A program made the translations under genes and the position numbers. 64,000 nucleotides of DNA from Alloscardovia venturai (lineage in GTDB: Bacteria; Actinomycetota; Actinomycetes; Actinomycetales; Bifidobacteriaceae): positions 24,916-88,915 of the forward strand of contig NZ_JBHTHQ010000022.1 of assembly GCF_042676605.1 (NCBI RefSeq), written 5' to 3'. Under the pieces are notes generated by a model. That model was given only the letters and a program-made list of their open reading frames with translations. It was not told the DNA's origin and did not search any database. Shown piece by piece: positions 33,001 to 41,046 of the stretch; position 1 is the stretch's first letter; every line of letters starts with the position of its first letter.

Positions 33001-34025
33001 TTGGTATCGTGGCAGCGCAGTCCATTGGTGAGCCTGGTACACAGTTGACTCTGCGTTCCTTCCACTCCGGTGGTGTGGCATCGGCATCTGATATCACGCA
33101 GGGTCTTCCTCGTGTGGCGGAGCTTTTCGAAGCTCGTACTCCAAAGGGCGAAGCACCTATTACTGATTATGCGGGTACTGTGCATATCGAGGACAACGAG
33201 ACCGGTCGCCAGGTAATCCTGACTCCAGATTCCAACGAAGAAGAGACTAAGACCTACCCAGTAAGCCGTCGTAATCCATTGATTGTGTCCGAAGGCCAGC
33301 ACGTAGAAGCAGGTCAGCAGCTTACCGAAGGTTCTGTTGATCCAAAGCGTATCGTTCGTATCCTCGGTGCTCGTGCAGCTCAGGTTTCCATCGTGGAAGG
33401 TGTCCACGATGTATACCGCAGCCAGGGTGTAGATATCCACGATAAGCACATCGAGGTTATCGTTCACCAGATGCTTCGCCGCATTACCGTTGTGGATTCT
33501 GGCGATACAAAGTATCTCCCAGGTGAATTGGTCGATCAGCAGATCTTCCGTGCGGCAAACAAGGAAGCAGTTAAGAACGGTGGTAAGCCAGCTTCTGGTC
33601 GTCCAGAAATTATGGGTATTACAAAGGCTTCCTTGGCTACTGAGTCCTGGTTGTCTGCAGCATCCTTCCAGGAGACTACACGAGTTCTCACTGAGGCAGC
33701 TTTGTCTCAGAAGGTTGACAACTTGAAGGGGCTCAAGGAGAACGTCATCATCGGTAAGCTCATCCCGGCTGGTACCGGTTTGTCTCGCTACCGTAATGTT
33801 CAGGTGGAGCCAGACAAAGCGATTCGCGACACTATCTATCCAAGCTTTGGTTTGGACTCTGATATGGGCAACGACTTCAGCCTCGATGACACTGATTTCA
33901 GCGACGTCGACTTCGGTAGCCTTGACCTTGGTGATTTGGACCTCGGTCAGGAGTTCAACCCGGATGACTTCCTCAATGATTTAGGTGGTCAAGATAGCTT
34001 TGGAGATACTTCAGGACAGAAGTAA
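30003..34025 (+). CDS. rpoC: DNA-directed RNA polymerase subunit beta'
   Basis: Catalytic beta' subunit, 1340 residues. The N-terminal zinc site is CACGKYKRVRFKGIVCERCG (about residues 60-79). The active-site magnesium aspartates are Asp535, Asp537 and Asp539 in NADFDGDQMAVH. The second zinc site lies in LTCESKDGVCAMCYGW. The C-terminus ends in an acidic Asp/Leu-rich tail after SRYRNVQVEPD. A coiled coil is expected near 150-220 (many Glu/Lys/Arg). Ribosome binding site GACAGGAAA precedes the ATG. A terminator follows. Confidence 0.97.
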   Translation: MLDVNAFDQVRIGLATADDIRSWSHGEVKKPETINYRTLKPEKDGLFGEQIFGPTRDWECACGKYKRVRFKGIVCERCGVEVTRSRVRRERMGHIELAAPVTHIWFFKGVPSRLGYLLDISPKDLEKVIYFAAYMVTKVDEEARHKDMPDLQDEFDVEIDRLVKRRDNELDARAKKLEEDMAEIEAEGGKSPAKAKLRNSAERELKNIRQKYDDEIARLNAVWDKFNSLKPGDMEGDVDLWREMEDRYGDYFEGCMGAEAIRQRLLDFDLAAATEELQEQIATGTAQKKARALKRLKVVRSFVETGKSPAAMVLDVIPVIPPDLRPMVQLDGGRFATSDLNDLYRRVINRNNRLKRLIELGAPEIMLNNEKRMLQEAVDSLFDNGRRGRPVTGASNRPLKSLSDMLKGKQGRFRQNLLGKRVDYSGRSVIVVGPSLRMHQCGLPKSMALELFKPFVIKRLVDKGYSQNMKSAKRLVDRGDVAVWDVLEEVISEHPVLLNRAPTLHRLGIQAFEPVLVEGKAIHLPPLACAAFNADFDGDQMAVHLPLSAEAQAEARTLMMGSDNILKPADGHTVTMPSQDMIIGLYYLSTVVKGAKGQGRVFSSMAEARMALDLHEIDMQAEVLIRQPKDFVLPTNWQPREIEVVTPTEGGITVAKEERFADGSILFATSYGRMLFNETLPVDYPFINEQVAKGKLSSIVDDIASRYSTQQVAATLDALKDLGFTRAPWSGVTMAFSDIVAPSNHQEIVASYEEQARKVNSQYDMGLLTDEERKQELIGLWTECTDKVAEAMQANFHDDNNVNIMVQSGARGNWMQIRQIAGMRGLVADPKGETIARPVKSNYRDGLSVLEYFISQHGARKGLADTALRTAESGYLTRRLVDVSQDVIVRKLDCGTKHGLPMTVAERDENGNLVLVKNADGGPYTRILAADVLDPADGKTVLYKRGDALSMDVLNDLVAHGVETVSGRSVLTCESKDGVCAMCYGWSMATNKLVDIGEAVGIVAAQSIGEPGTQLTLRSFHSGGVASASDITQGLPRVAELFEARTPKGEAPITDYAGTVHIEDNETGRQVILTPDSNEEETKTYPVSRRNPLIVSEGQHVEAGQQLTEGSVDPKRIVRILGARAAQVSIVEGVHDVYRSQGVDIHDKHIEVIVHQMLRRITVVDSGDTKYLPGELVDQQIFRAANKEAVKNGGKPASGRPEIMGITKASLATESWLSAASFQETTRVLTEAALSQKVDNLKGLKENVIIGKLIPAGTGLSRYRNVQVEPDKAIRDTIYPSFGLDSDMGNDFSLDDTDFSDVDFGSLDLGDLDLGQEFNPDDFLNDLGGQDSFGDTSGQK

Positions 34026-34088
34026 TATCGCCTAGCAGGCTTTGGTTCTGGGATTATACAAGCTTGTATAAGCCCGTCAAAAATCAAT

Positions 34089-34150
34089 AAAGCCTCTCGC
34101 GTTGAGATGGACACACGACATGTGAATCTCTCTTGCGCGGGAGGCTTTCT
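34089..34150 (+). terminator. terminator after rpoC
   Basis: AAAGCCTCTCGCG (34089-34101) pairs with CGCGGGAGGCTTT around 34136-34148, with one T-G pair. The loop is long, about 35 bases, and TCTGC follows. It probably ends the rpoBC transcript. Confidence 0.6.
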
Positions 34151-34229
34151 GCATAGACTAGCAGCTAAAATCGCTCGACGTAAACAGCACCGTATATCGG
34201 CGATGAGATATAGATGAGATATAAATAAA

Positions 34230-34270
34230 CCCCATAAATGCATAAGTCAACTAGTTGAGCATTTATGGGG
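34230..34270 (-). terminator. terminator of the PucR-type regulator gene
   Basis: CCCCATAAATGC (34230-34241) and GCATTTATGGGG (34259-34270) form a perfect 12-bp stem, with TCAACTAGTTGA, itself a palindrome, in the loop. On the minus strand it is followed by GTTTATTTATATCT, fitting termination of the gene whose stop is at 34307. Confidence 0.75.
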
Positions 34271-34306
34271 GAAACGAAATTCTCTCAGGAGGGGCTTGTA
34301 AAAAGC

Positions 34307-35518
34307 TTAAGATCTTATCTGAGAGTCCTTATACAATCCGATTTTAATAGCGGTCAGAAGTACATATGCCTCACGAGGGTCGGTAGCATCCCAACCTGTC
34401 ATTTGCACAGACTTCTTTAGACGGTAACGAATGGTGTTAGGATGAACCTTCAGTACCTGAGCCGTCTTCTCAAGAGACGAACCAGAGAAGAGATAATTCT
34501 GCAAGGTAGAAAGAATCTGAGTCTTGCGTTCGTCGTTCTTCATAGGTAGATAGACTTTGTTATATAACTCATTTTGAGCATCTTCATCGCCGAAGAGTGC
34601 TCTCTCAGCGAGGAGATCCTCAGCACGCATTGGATTTGGATGCTCAGGATACGCAAAACGTGCTTTAAAACCGTTGACAGCAGCACGTAACGTCTCTGAC
34701 GCACCTTCCAAACGTGGGCACTTTGGACCAAAGCACACGAGAGGAATGGTGTCAAACAGTTCTGCCATAGCCTCGAGATATGGTCCGCGAGAAGACTGAG
34801 GGCCCATGCCGATGAGTACGATGGTGTAGTCGTCATGAGAAGAGATGCATGCCTGTCCACCGAGGCTCAGTACTGCGGAACGTAAGTCTGCCTGTACGAA
34901 TCCAGCTCGCAGATTGCTTCCATCCTCAAATATACCGACGAGTGCAAAAAACTCCTCATTCGGCTGCCATTTGAAGTTTGCTACACGAGACTGCAACGAA
35001 GGGGAGTAGTCTTGGTTGAGTAGAGATTCAATGATAAATGCTTCGTCACGAGTATCCCAAATGCTTCGCGTCACTGCCACACGACCGTAAATCTGCGCAG
35101 CAGAGAAAGCGACTTCACGTGAATAATACATAGCAGAACGAACGTAAGCTGCTTCATCTTTTTTGCCGACAAACTGAGAGATGTTGTCCTCGATAGTATC
35201 TACGGCAATGCGTGTAGTTTCGATGACGTTATCCAAAGAAATCTGGTTTGTCGTCTCTAGAGGAGCAAGGTTAAAGAGATGATCTGCGGAAATGGATTGA
35301 TCGGATTCGTCAGGATTTTGTTGGTAATTTCGTGCGTATGTAATGTAATCAGTTACCGCGGTAAGCACGATTTCGTGGAGATAATGTGCTTCGTCTGCGC
35401 CAAGATTGGAATACCAGTTAGTTTCCTGATTGACACGATCCATTGTTTTGTTGACAATAAACTCTACAGCCTCACGAGCGTGTGAATCGAGTTCTTCGAG
35501 TTGCGGGGAATTCACCAT
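34307..35518 (-). CDS. PucR/CdaR-type regulator, possibly FasR-like
   Basis: 403-residue transcriptional regulator. The C-terminal PucR-type helix-turn-helix is clear: LENYLFSGSSLEKTAQVLKVHPNTIRYRLKK is split by the family pattern around residues 338-370 (core KTAQVLKVHPNTIRYRL). The N-terminal 300 residues are a GGDEF-like/CdaR sensor region without a clear ligand motif. In Streptomyces coelicolor a PucR-type protein, FasR, activates fatty-acid synthase genes, and here the gene sits next to the biotin/FAS genes. A FasR-like role is therefore reasonable but is inference. ATG at 35518 follows AAGGAAG. Confidence 0.8.
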   Translation of the reverse strand: MVNSPQLEELDSHAREAVEFIVNKTMDRVNQETNWYSNLGADEAHYLHEIVLTAVTDYITYARNYQQNPDESDQSISADHLFNLAPLETTNQISLDNVIETTRIAVDTIEDNISQFVGKKDEAAYVRSAMYYSREVAFSAAQIYGRVAVTRSIWDTRDEAFIIESLLNQDYSPSLQSRVANFKWQPNEEFFALVGIFEDGSNLRAGFVQADLRSAVLSLGGQACISSHDDYTIVLIGMGPQSSRGPYLEAMAELFDTIPLVCFGPKCPRLEGASETLRAAVNGFKARFAYPEHPNPMRAEDLLAERALFGDEDAQNELYNKVYLPMKNDERKTQILSTLQNYLFSGSSLEKTAQVLKVHPNTIRYRLKKSVQMTGWDATDPREAYVLLTAIKIGLYKDSQIRS

Positions 35519-35645
35519 TGGATACTCGTTTTCTTCCTTTAGTACGTTCGGCTAAAAATTGCAATAAGTATGATTATATACCAATTTTTTAGAATATTCC
35601 AATATGACGAGTGAGTATGATAGTTCGAAAAACGCGTATTATCTC

Positions 35646-36242
35646 TTATTTTGTAGAAAACTTCAGATTTTGAGCGATAATTACTGCAAAAATTGCTTTT
35701 ATACAGTCACCTAATACAAAAATGAAACTTGCATTCATGAGAGGAACCCATGGCGTGTGAGTGAGAAAACTCTGAATGGTCACTCCAAAAATATAGAGGA
35801 AGGCTATGCTTCCTACGGCGAGAGAGACAAATAGAGCTGCTGTGTAAGCAAAGTAAGGAATCTGCGCCTTCTGAGCAGCTTGTGCGAAACCTTGTATGAA
35901 ACAATGTGAGATGACAAACGCCGGAATGAAACCCCAGATAAATCCGGCGCTTGGCCCGATGAGTGCTGCTGTACTCACGCCACCTGAAAAGACAGGAAGT
36001 CCGAGTGCGCCAAGTGTGATGTAAGAGCCCAGAGCAGTGATACCTTCTGCTTGTGATAGGTAGAAAGCTGCAAGCATGAGAACGAATGTTTGCATAGTAA
36101 TACCTACCGGTGTGCCGGGAACGGGGATTCTTCCTGCGAGTCCAGCTGCAATGAAGAGTGCAACAAATGCGACGGTCTTGAAAACGTTAATATGTGCAAA
36201 GAAATTAGTGCAATATGCTCTAAAATTTGTGAAAGCAAACAA
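35646..36242 (-). CDS. bioY: biotin transporter BioY
   Basis: Substrate-binding (S) component of an ECF-type biotin transporter, 198 residues with about six membrane helices. The family signature AGRIPVPGTPVGITMQTFVLMLA (near 37-58) and LGALGLPVFSGG (near 77-88) with GFIWGF identify it. It needs a shared EcfA/EcfT energising module, not in this window. The only frame-consistent start is a TTG at 36242 with no clear ribosome binding site, so the N-terminus is uncertain. It is divergent from birA, linking biotin import to biotin attachment. Confidence 0.92.
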   Translation of the reverse strand: MFAFTNFRAYCTNFFAHINVFKTVAFVALFIAAGLAGRIPVPGTPVGITMQTFVLMLAAFYLSQAEGITALGSYITLGALGLPVFSGGVSTAALIGPSAGFIWGFIPAFVISHCFIQGFAQAAQKAQIPYFAYTAALFVSLAVGSIAFLYIFGVTIQSFLTHTPWVPLMNASFIFVLGDCIKAIFAVIIAQNLKFSTK

Positions 36243-36502
36243 TGTTATCTCACTTTCGATTACGAGTGATGTCTATGAAATATATGGATGTACTATACAA
36301 ATAAAGAATGACAAAAATCTCAGAGAAATCTCGAAATGACCGAAAATAAACGAAATATATTTTATTTTCCTGTGTTTATAAATTACTGAAATCATATTCT
36401 ATTGTGAAAGCATACAAAACACGCGCGAGAAATTTTGTGGATTTTCCTATAGTTATTTTAAGAAAAAATTGGTAACTTTGTATAAAGTCGTTAGGAGTGT
36501 GA

Positions 36503-37354
36503 GTGGAGTATATTCGAAAGTCATATGCGGGGGTATCGTGTCCGTGGTGGCACTATGCCGAAGTCGAATCCACGAATACTCAAGCAGGAGATATCGTGCG
36601 CGATATAACTGACGTGGAGGATAGCGCCGATTATGATGCGGTGCGCTTTGTCGTAAGCGCTGATAAGCAGACTGCAGGGCGTGGACGCACGGGGCACCAG
36701 TGGGTGAGCGTTCCGGGTATAAATTGCGCCGTATCGTACATTTGTGAGTTGAGCCAAGAGTGGTACAACGCCCACGGTACGTGGATTTCTACAGTGGCTG
36801 GTTTATGTGTAGCGCAAGCAGTGGAATCGGTGTATAAGCTCGACGATATAAAGCTTAAGTGGCCCAATGATATTTATGCTAAAGGACGGAAACTCGGCGG
36901 AATCCTTTGTGAGGTAGTAGAGCGAGACGATGCTCCTGAGAAGATCTTTGTCATCATCGGTATCGGTATCAATATCGAAGCAGCTCCACGTATTGAGGCT
37001 AATTATGAAGCTACATGCATACGCGAATTAGCTGAACTGGCTGGAGAGATGGCCACTATAGACAGTGCGAGTGCAGACGCCCTCATCGTACGCATTGCTG
37101 GACAACTTAATAAGTTTTTCAGTAGTGACAATGAAAAGAATTTACATGCTGTAGATACTATGCACACTTTCCGCGAGCAAGCGCTGCGGCGCAGCTACAC
37201 CGTCGGTAGGCGAGTAGTGGTCCGTCGTGTGGATAGTACAGAAATTTTTGGAAAAGCTGTAAACATTGGACTCGATGCGTCGTTGGAAATTCTCGATGAT
37301 TCCACACGTCAAAAAGTGAATGTGCGTGTGGGCGACGTAGGAATTCTGCCGTAA
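36503..37354 (+). CDS. birA: biotin-protein ligase
   Basis: Attaches biotin to the lysine of the carboxylase carrier domain through biotinyl-AMP. The 283-residue product has the biotin/ATP-binding signature AGRGRTGHQWVSVPGINCAVS (about residues 59-79), KWPNDIYAKGRKLGGILCE (about 118-136) and a C-terminal SH3-like domain. There is no N-terminal DNA-binding domain, so this is the class I enzyme, not a repressor. GTG start at 36503 after AGGAG (36493-36497); a -10-like TATAAA at 36481-36486 is just upstream. The target is probably the AccC protein encoded next. Confidence 0.93.
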   Translation: MEYIRKSYAGVSCPWWHYAEVESTNTQAGDIVRDITDVEDSADYDAVRFVVSADKQTAGRGRTGHQWVSVPGINCAVSYICELSQEWYNAHGTWISTVAGLCVAQAVESVYKLDDIKLKWPNDIYAKGRKLGGILCEVVERDDAPEKIFVIIGIGINIEAAPRIEANYEATCIRELAELAGEMATIDSASADALIVRIAGQLNKFFSSDNEKNLHAVDTMHTFREQALRRSYTVGRRVVVRRVDSTEIFGKAVNIGLDASLEILDDSTRQKVNVRVGDVGILP

Positions 37355-37431
37355 AGCCGGAAGTATCTGAAAGTACTGCGCACAACTTTGATGAACTCTG
37401 TAAATTCCACACAATTTCCAAGGAAGAAGCT

Positions 37432-39366
37432 ATGAAGAAACTGTTGATAGCAAATCGAGGTGAAATCGCACTTCGCGTCATACGTACAGCCCAAGAAATG
37501 GGCATTGCTACTGTGGCCATTTACTCTGACCAAGATCGCAATTCACCATATGTATCTATGGCAGACGATGCGTATCATCTGCCGGGAGATACGTATAACG
37601 AAACATATCTCAACGCAGAGCGCATTATTGAGATTGCGCGTAAATCTGGCGCTGAAGCTATCCACCCGGGATATGGTTTTCTCTCGGAGAATTCAGAGTT
37701 CGCTACGCGTGTAGCTCAGGAAGGTTTGACATGGGTAGGACCTCGCCCCGAAGCTCTTGACGAGTTGGGGGACAAGATTACCGCTCGTCGTTTTGCAGTG
37801 CGCGCGCGGGTTACTCCTGTGCCAGGTCTTTCGGAGCCAGTCAAAGATATTCACGTGCTCATTGACTTTGCGAATGCATACGGATACCCCGTCATGATGA
37901 AGCGGGCTGATGGCGGTGGCGGACGTGGCATTACGGTAGTGCGCAACGAAGATGATTTGCGTGCATTCTTCATGAGCCATGACTCTTTGCAAGGTGGAGA
38001 CCTCGATAAGTACTTTATCGAAAAGTTTGTTGCTCAAGCACGCCATGTGGAAACTCAGTGCGGGCGTGACAGTCATGGTCAATTCACAGTGTATTCAACG
38101 CGTGATTGCTCAGTGCAACGCCGAAATCAGAAGCTCGTCGAAGAAGCCCCAGCGCCTTTCCTTATCCCTGATGTGGAGCAGAAGTTGCAGACGTTCTCAC
38201 AGCGTCTCTTCGACACTGCTGACTATGTAGGATTGGGCACCTGTGAGTTTATGGTGACCCCACATAACGACGTGTATTTCCTTGAGGTAAATCCACGTTT
38301 ACAAGTGGAGCACACTGTGTCTGAGGAGGTGTGTGGCATCGACTTAGTACGTGAGCAGCTTGTCATCGCTGACGGAGGGCACATTACTCAGGCTCCTCAT
38401 CCTCGTGGTCACAGTTTCGAACTTCGCATCACGTCTGAGGACCCTTCTAAGAATTTAGCTCCTGGGTCTGGCGTGGTGGAGAGTATACATTTCCCATCAG
38501 GACCTGGTATCCGCGTTGACTTTGGTGTGGCTCAGGGAGATACTATTTCTCCAAAATATGATTCAATGATGGGCAAAATCATTGTTACTGCGTCAAATCG
38601 TGACAATGCGATTGCCCGAGTGCACCGTGCGTTGAAGGAATTTTCTCTTACTGGAATTTCCACGCCAGTAGCTTTGTATGATGAGATCTTCTCTCATGAT
38701 GATTTCACTGCACACGGTGTATCGGGACAATTTAATGTCACGACAAAATGGTTGGAAAATACATTCTTAAACCAGCAGGCGCACTCTACTCGCGCAGGAC
38801 AACCACAGAGTGTCGTTAATCGTGCTCCAAACTCGATAGAACCAAGTGAATTGGGCAGTTCTCATGGGAATACTCAACTTGGTGCTCATTCGTCGACGAA
38901 TACGACGTTCTATGTGGAAATTGACGACAGGCGCATGAAAGTGTCCGTTCCTGAATACGTCATCGCAGCAGTATCGACATCGCATCGTCCACTATCTACT
39001 CGTAAATCCCAGCCGCTTCGCGGTGCAAGTCTGACCACTGCTCCTTCATCTTCGGCCTCTCATAATGATTCATCTGTTAGCTCTAATGGCGAGATTAAGG
39101 CACCAATGCAGGCAGTGGTAACGCGCGTTAACGTCGCCGTTGGACAAAAGGTGGAGAAGGGCGACCTTCTCGTCGTTCTTGAATCTATGAAGATGGAGAA
39201 CTACGTGTATGCACCACTGGCAGGCGTAATTTCTGAAATTTATGCGGATCCAGCCGATGGAGTGGACGCAGGGGAAGCGTTGCTCAAGATGGACCTGACA
39301 AATCATGCGGAATCTAAAACAGACCAAAAGTCTACTCAAAAAGATGAAAAGAATAAGGAGGCGTAA
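37432..39366 (+). CDS. accC: acyl-CoA carboxylase alpha subunit (biotin carboxylase + BCCP)
   Basis: 644-residue subunit joining biotin carboxylase (residues 1-450; starts KKLLIANRGEIALRVIRTA, ATP-grasp loop KRADGGGGRGITVV near 161-174, EVNPRLQVEHTVSE near 287-300) to a C-terminal biotin carrier domain. Biotin attaches to Lys587 in ESMKMEN. The region 450-555 between them is Ser/Thr/Asn-rich and variable. This is the AccA3-type architecture of actinobacteria. It carboxylates biotin with bicarbonate and ATP and feeds the beta subunit encoded directly after it (no gap). Confidence 0.95.
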   Translation: MKKLLIANRGEIALRVIRTAQEMGIATVAIYSDQDRNSPYVSMADDAYHLPGDTYNETYLNAERIIEIARKSGAEAIHPGYGFLSENSEFATRVAQEGLTWVGPRPEALDELGDKITARRFAVRARVTPVPGLSEPVKDIHVLIDFANAYGYPVMMKRADGGGGRGITVVRNEDDLRAFFMSHDSLQGGDLDKYFIEKFVAQARHVETQCGRDSHGQFTVYSTRDCSVQRRNQKLVEEAPAPFLIPDVEQKLQTFSQRLFDTADYVGLGTCEFMVTPHNDVYFLEVNPRLQVEHTVSEEVCGIDLVREQLVIADGGHITQAPHPRGHSFELRITSEDPSKNLAPGSGVVESIHFPSGPGIRVDFGVAQGDTISPKYDSMMGKIIVTASNRDNAIARVHRALKEFSLTGISTPVALYDEIFSHDDFTAHGVSGQFNVTTKWLENTFLNQQAHSTRAGQPQSVVNRAPNSIEPSELGSSHGNTQLGAHSSTNTTFYVEIDDRRMKVSVPEYVIAAVSTSHRPLSTRKSQPLRGASLTTAPSSSASHNDSSVSSNGEIKAPMQAVVTRVNVAVGQKVEKGDLLVVLESMKMENYVYAPLAGVISEIYADPADGVDAGEALLKMDLTNHAESKTDQKSTQKDEKNKEA

Positions 39367-40977
39367 GTGGTAGCATCAACAGATCTTGATTCACTTGAGC
39401 TTGCCTCATCTGCAGTCATCGCGGCGGATACTCGGCAGCCTCTTCGCGCTGAAATTGCGCGTGCAGCACGCCTTGCTCGCGATAGCGAAGACCATGCGCG
39501 CGCTCGACAGCATCCCAAGGGAAAGTTTACTGCGCGAGAACGCTTAGACCTACTCTTCGACGATGGAAGTTTCGAAGAGCTTGGGCGCTTTGCGGGCGGA
39601 AACATCAATGCTGGTATAGCCGGCTCCGCGGTCGTGACTGGTTTCGGCACAGTACGCGGGCGCAAAGTGGGCGTATATGCGCAGGATTTCTCGGTGCGTG
39701 GCGGCACTATGGGGCAGGCTGAGGGAGAGAAAATTTGCCATTTACTCGATATGGCTATGCAGCTCCATGTCCCTGTCGTAGCACTGATCGACTCAGGTGG
39801 TGCGCGTATTCAGGAAGGTGTCGCAGCTCTTACGCAGTATGGTCGTATCTTCAAAAAGACATGTGAAGCATCTGGCGTTATTCCGCAAATTTCTCTTATT
39901 CTAGGTCCGTGCGCGGGTGGGGCAGTGTACTGTCCTGCACTGACCGACATTATCGTGATGACGAAGGAAAATTCCTACATGTTCGTCACTGGTCCTGATG
40001 TAGTAAAGGCAGCCACTGGTGAACAAATCTCCATGGATGAGCTTGGAGGTGGATATGTCCATAATGCTACTTCCGGTGTAGCGCACTACCTTGGTGAAGA
40101 TGAGGTGGATGCAATTGACTATACGCGCACGCTTTTGGCGTATTTGCCAAGTAATTGTGACGAGGAAGCGCCTCGCTATGCGTACTCTAACGGGCATGTG
40201 GAGGATGAAGCTGCAAAACGTATCAGTACCATCGTGCCAGACAACGATCGTCAGCCGTATGATGTCGTCGACGTCATACGATGCCTTGTTGATTATGGCG
40301 AATTCCTTGAAGTGCATGAACTTTTTGCACAGTCAGTCGTCGTAGGTTTCGCATGTATTAAGGGACAGAGTGTAGGCATCGTGGCAAATCAGCCTGCTGT
40401 CCGCGCTGGCATCCTTGACGTAGATGCTTCAGAGAAACTTGCTCGCTTCGTGCGACTGTGCGATGCGTTTAACATTCCTGTCATTACTCTCGTGGACGTT
40501 CCTGGTTATAAGCCAGGTAGCGATCAGGAGCATGCGGGAATTATCCGCAGAGGTGCAAAAGTCATCTATGCGTATGCCAATGCTGAAGTTCCACTTATCA
40601 CCGTTGTATTACGTAAAGCTTTTGGCGGCGCATACATCGTGATGGGTTCAAAATCAATGGGAGCGGATGTCAACTTTGCGTGGCCAAATTCTCAGATTGC
40701 AGTTCTTGGCGCACAAGGTGCTGTCAACATCATTCATCGTAAAGAGCTTCGTAAAGCTCAAGATAATGGAGAAGATGTAGCAGCGGTGCGAGCACGTTTG
40801 GTATCTGAGTATGAAGAGAGCACAGTTAATGCAAATCTTTCGCTAGAAATGGGAGAGATTGATGCCATGATTGATCCAGCTCAGACACGTGAAACTATTG
40901 AGCGTTCGTTAGAGATGCTCAAGGCGAAAAAGAGCGTACGTCGTTACCATAGGCGCCACGGAAACCAGCCTTTATAA
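39367..40977 (+). CDS. accD: acyl-CoA carboxylase beta subunit (carboxyltransferase)
   Basis: 536-residue carboxyltransferase that transfers CO2 from biotin to acetyl- or propionyl-CoA, making malonyl-CoA for FAS. Both crotonase-like halves are present: FAGGNINAGIAGSAVVTGFG and LIDSGGARIQEGVAALTQYGR (about residues 75-160), and VDVPGYKPGSDQEHAGIIRRGAK with FGGAYIVMGSKSMGADVNFAWP (about 376-440). GTG start at 39367 immediately follows the accC stop, with AAGGAGG (39354-39362 region) inside the upstream gene, so the two are translationally coupled. Confidence 0.94.
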   Translation: MVASTDLDSLELASSAVIAADTRQPLRAEIARAARLARDSEDHARARQHPKGKFTARERLDLLFDDGSFEELGRFAGGNINAGIAGSAVVTGFGTVRGRKVGVYAQDFSVRGGTMGQAEGEKICHLLDMAMQLHVPVVALIDSGGARIQEGVAALTQYGRIFKKTCEASGVIPQISLILGPCAGGAVYCPALTDIIVMTKENSYMFVTGPDVVKAATGEQISMDELGGGYVHNATSGVAHYLGEDEVDAIDYTRTLLAYLPSNCDEEAPRYAYSNGHVEDEAAKRISTIVPDNDRQPYDVVDVIRCLVDYGEFLEVHELFAQSVVVGFACIKGQSVGIVANQPAVRAGILDVDASEKLARFVRLCDAFNIPVITLVDVPGYKPGSDQEHAGIIRRGAKVIYAYANAEVPLITVVLRKAFGGAYIVMGSKSMGADVNFAWPNSQIAVLGAQGAVNIIHRKELRKAQDNGEDVAAVRARLVSEYEESTVNANLSLEMGEIDAMIDPAQTRETIERSLEMLKAKKSVRRYHRRHGNQPL

Positions 40978-41046
40978 AACGTTCAAAGTGTCATAAAAAC
41001 ACAGACTTTACTGACTTACACATATACACAGATAAAGGAAGAAATA

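Noticed and set aside
32190..33467. 425-codon minus-strand frame in rpoC
   Set aside because: Also a shadow of rpoC, which is intact and clearly coding here.
36243..36502. Possible biotin-responsive operator in the bioY-birA gap
   Set aside because: No clear BioQ- or BirA-type palindrome found; BirA here lacks a DNA-binding domain. Only AT-rich sequence and a weak -10 are seen.
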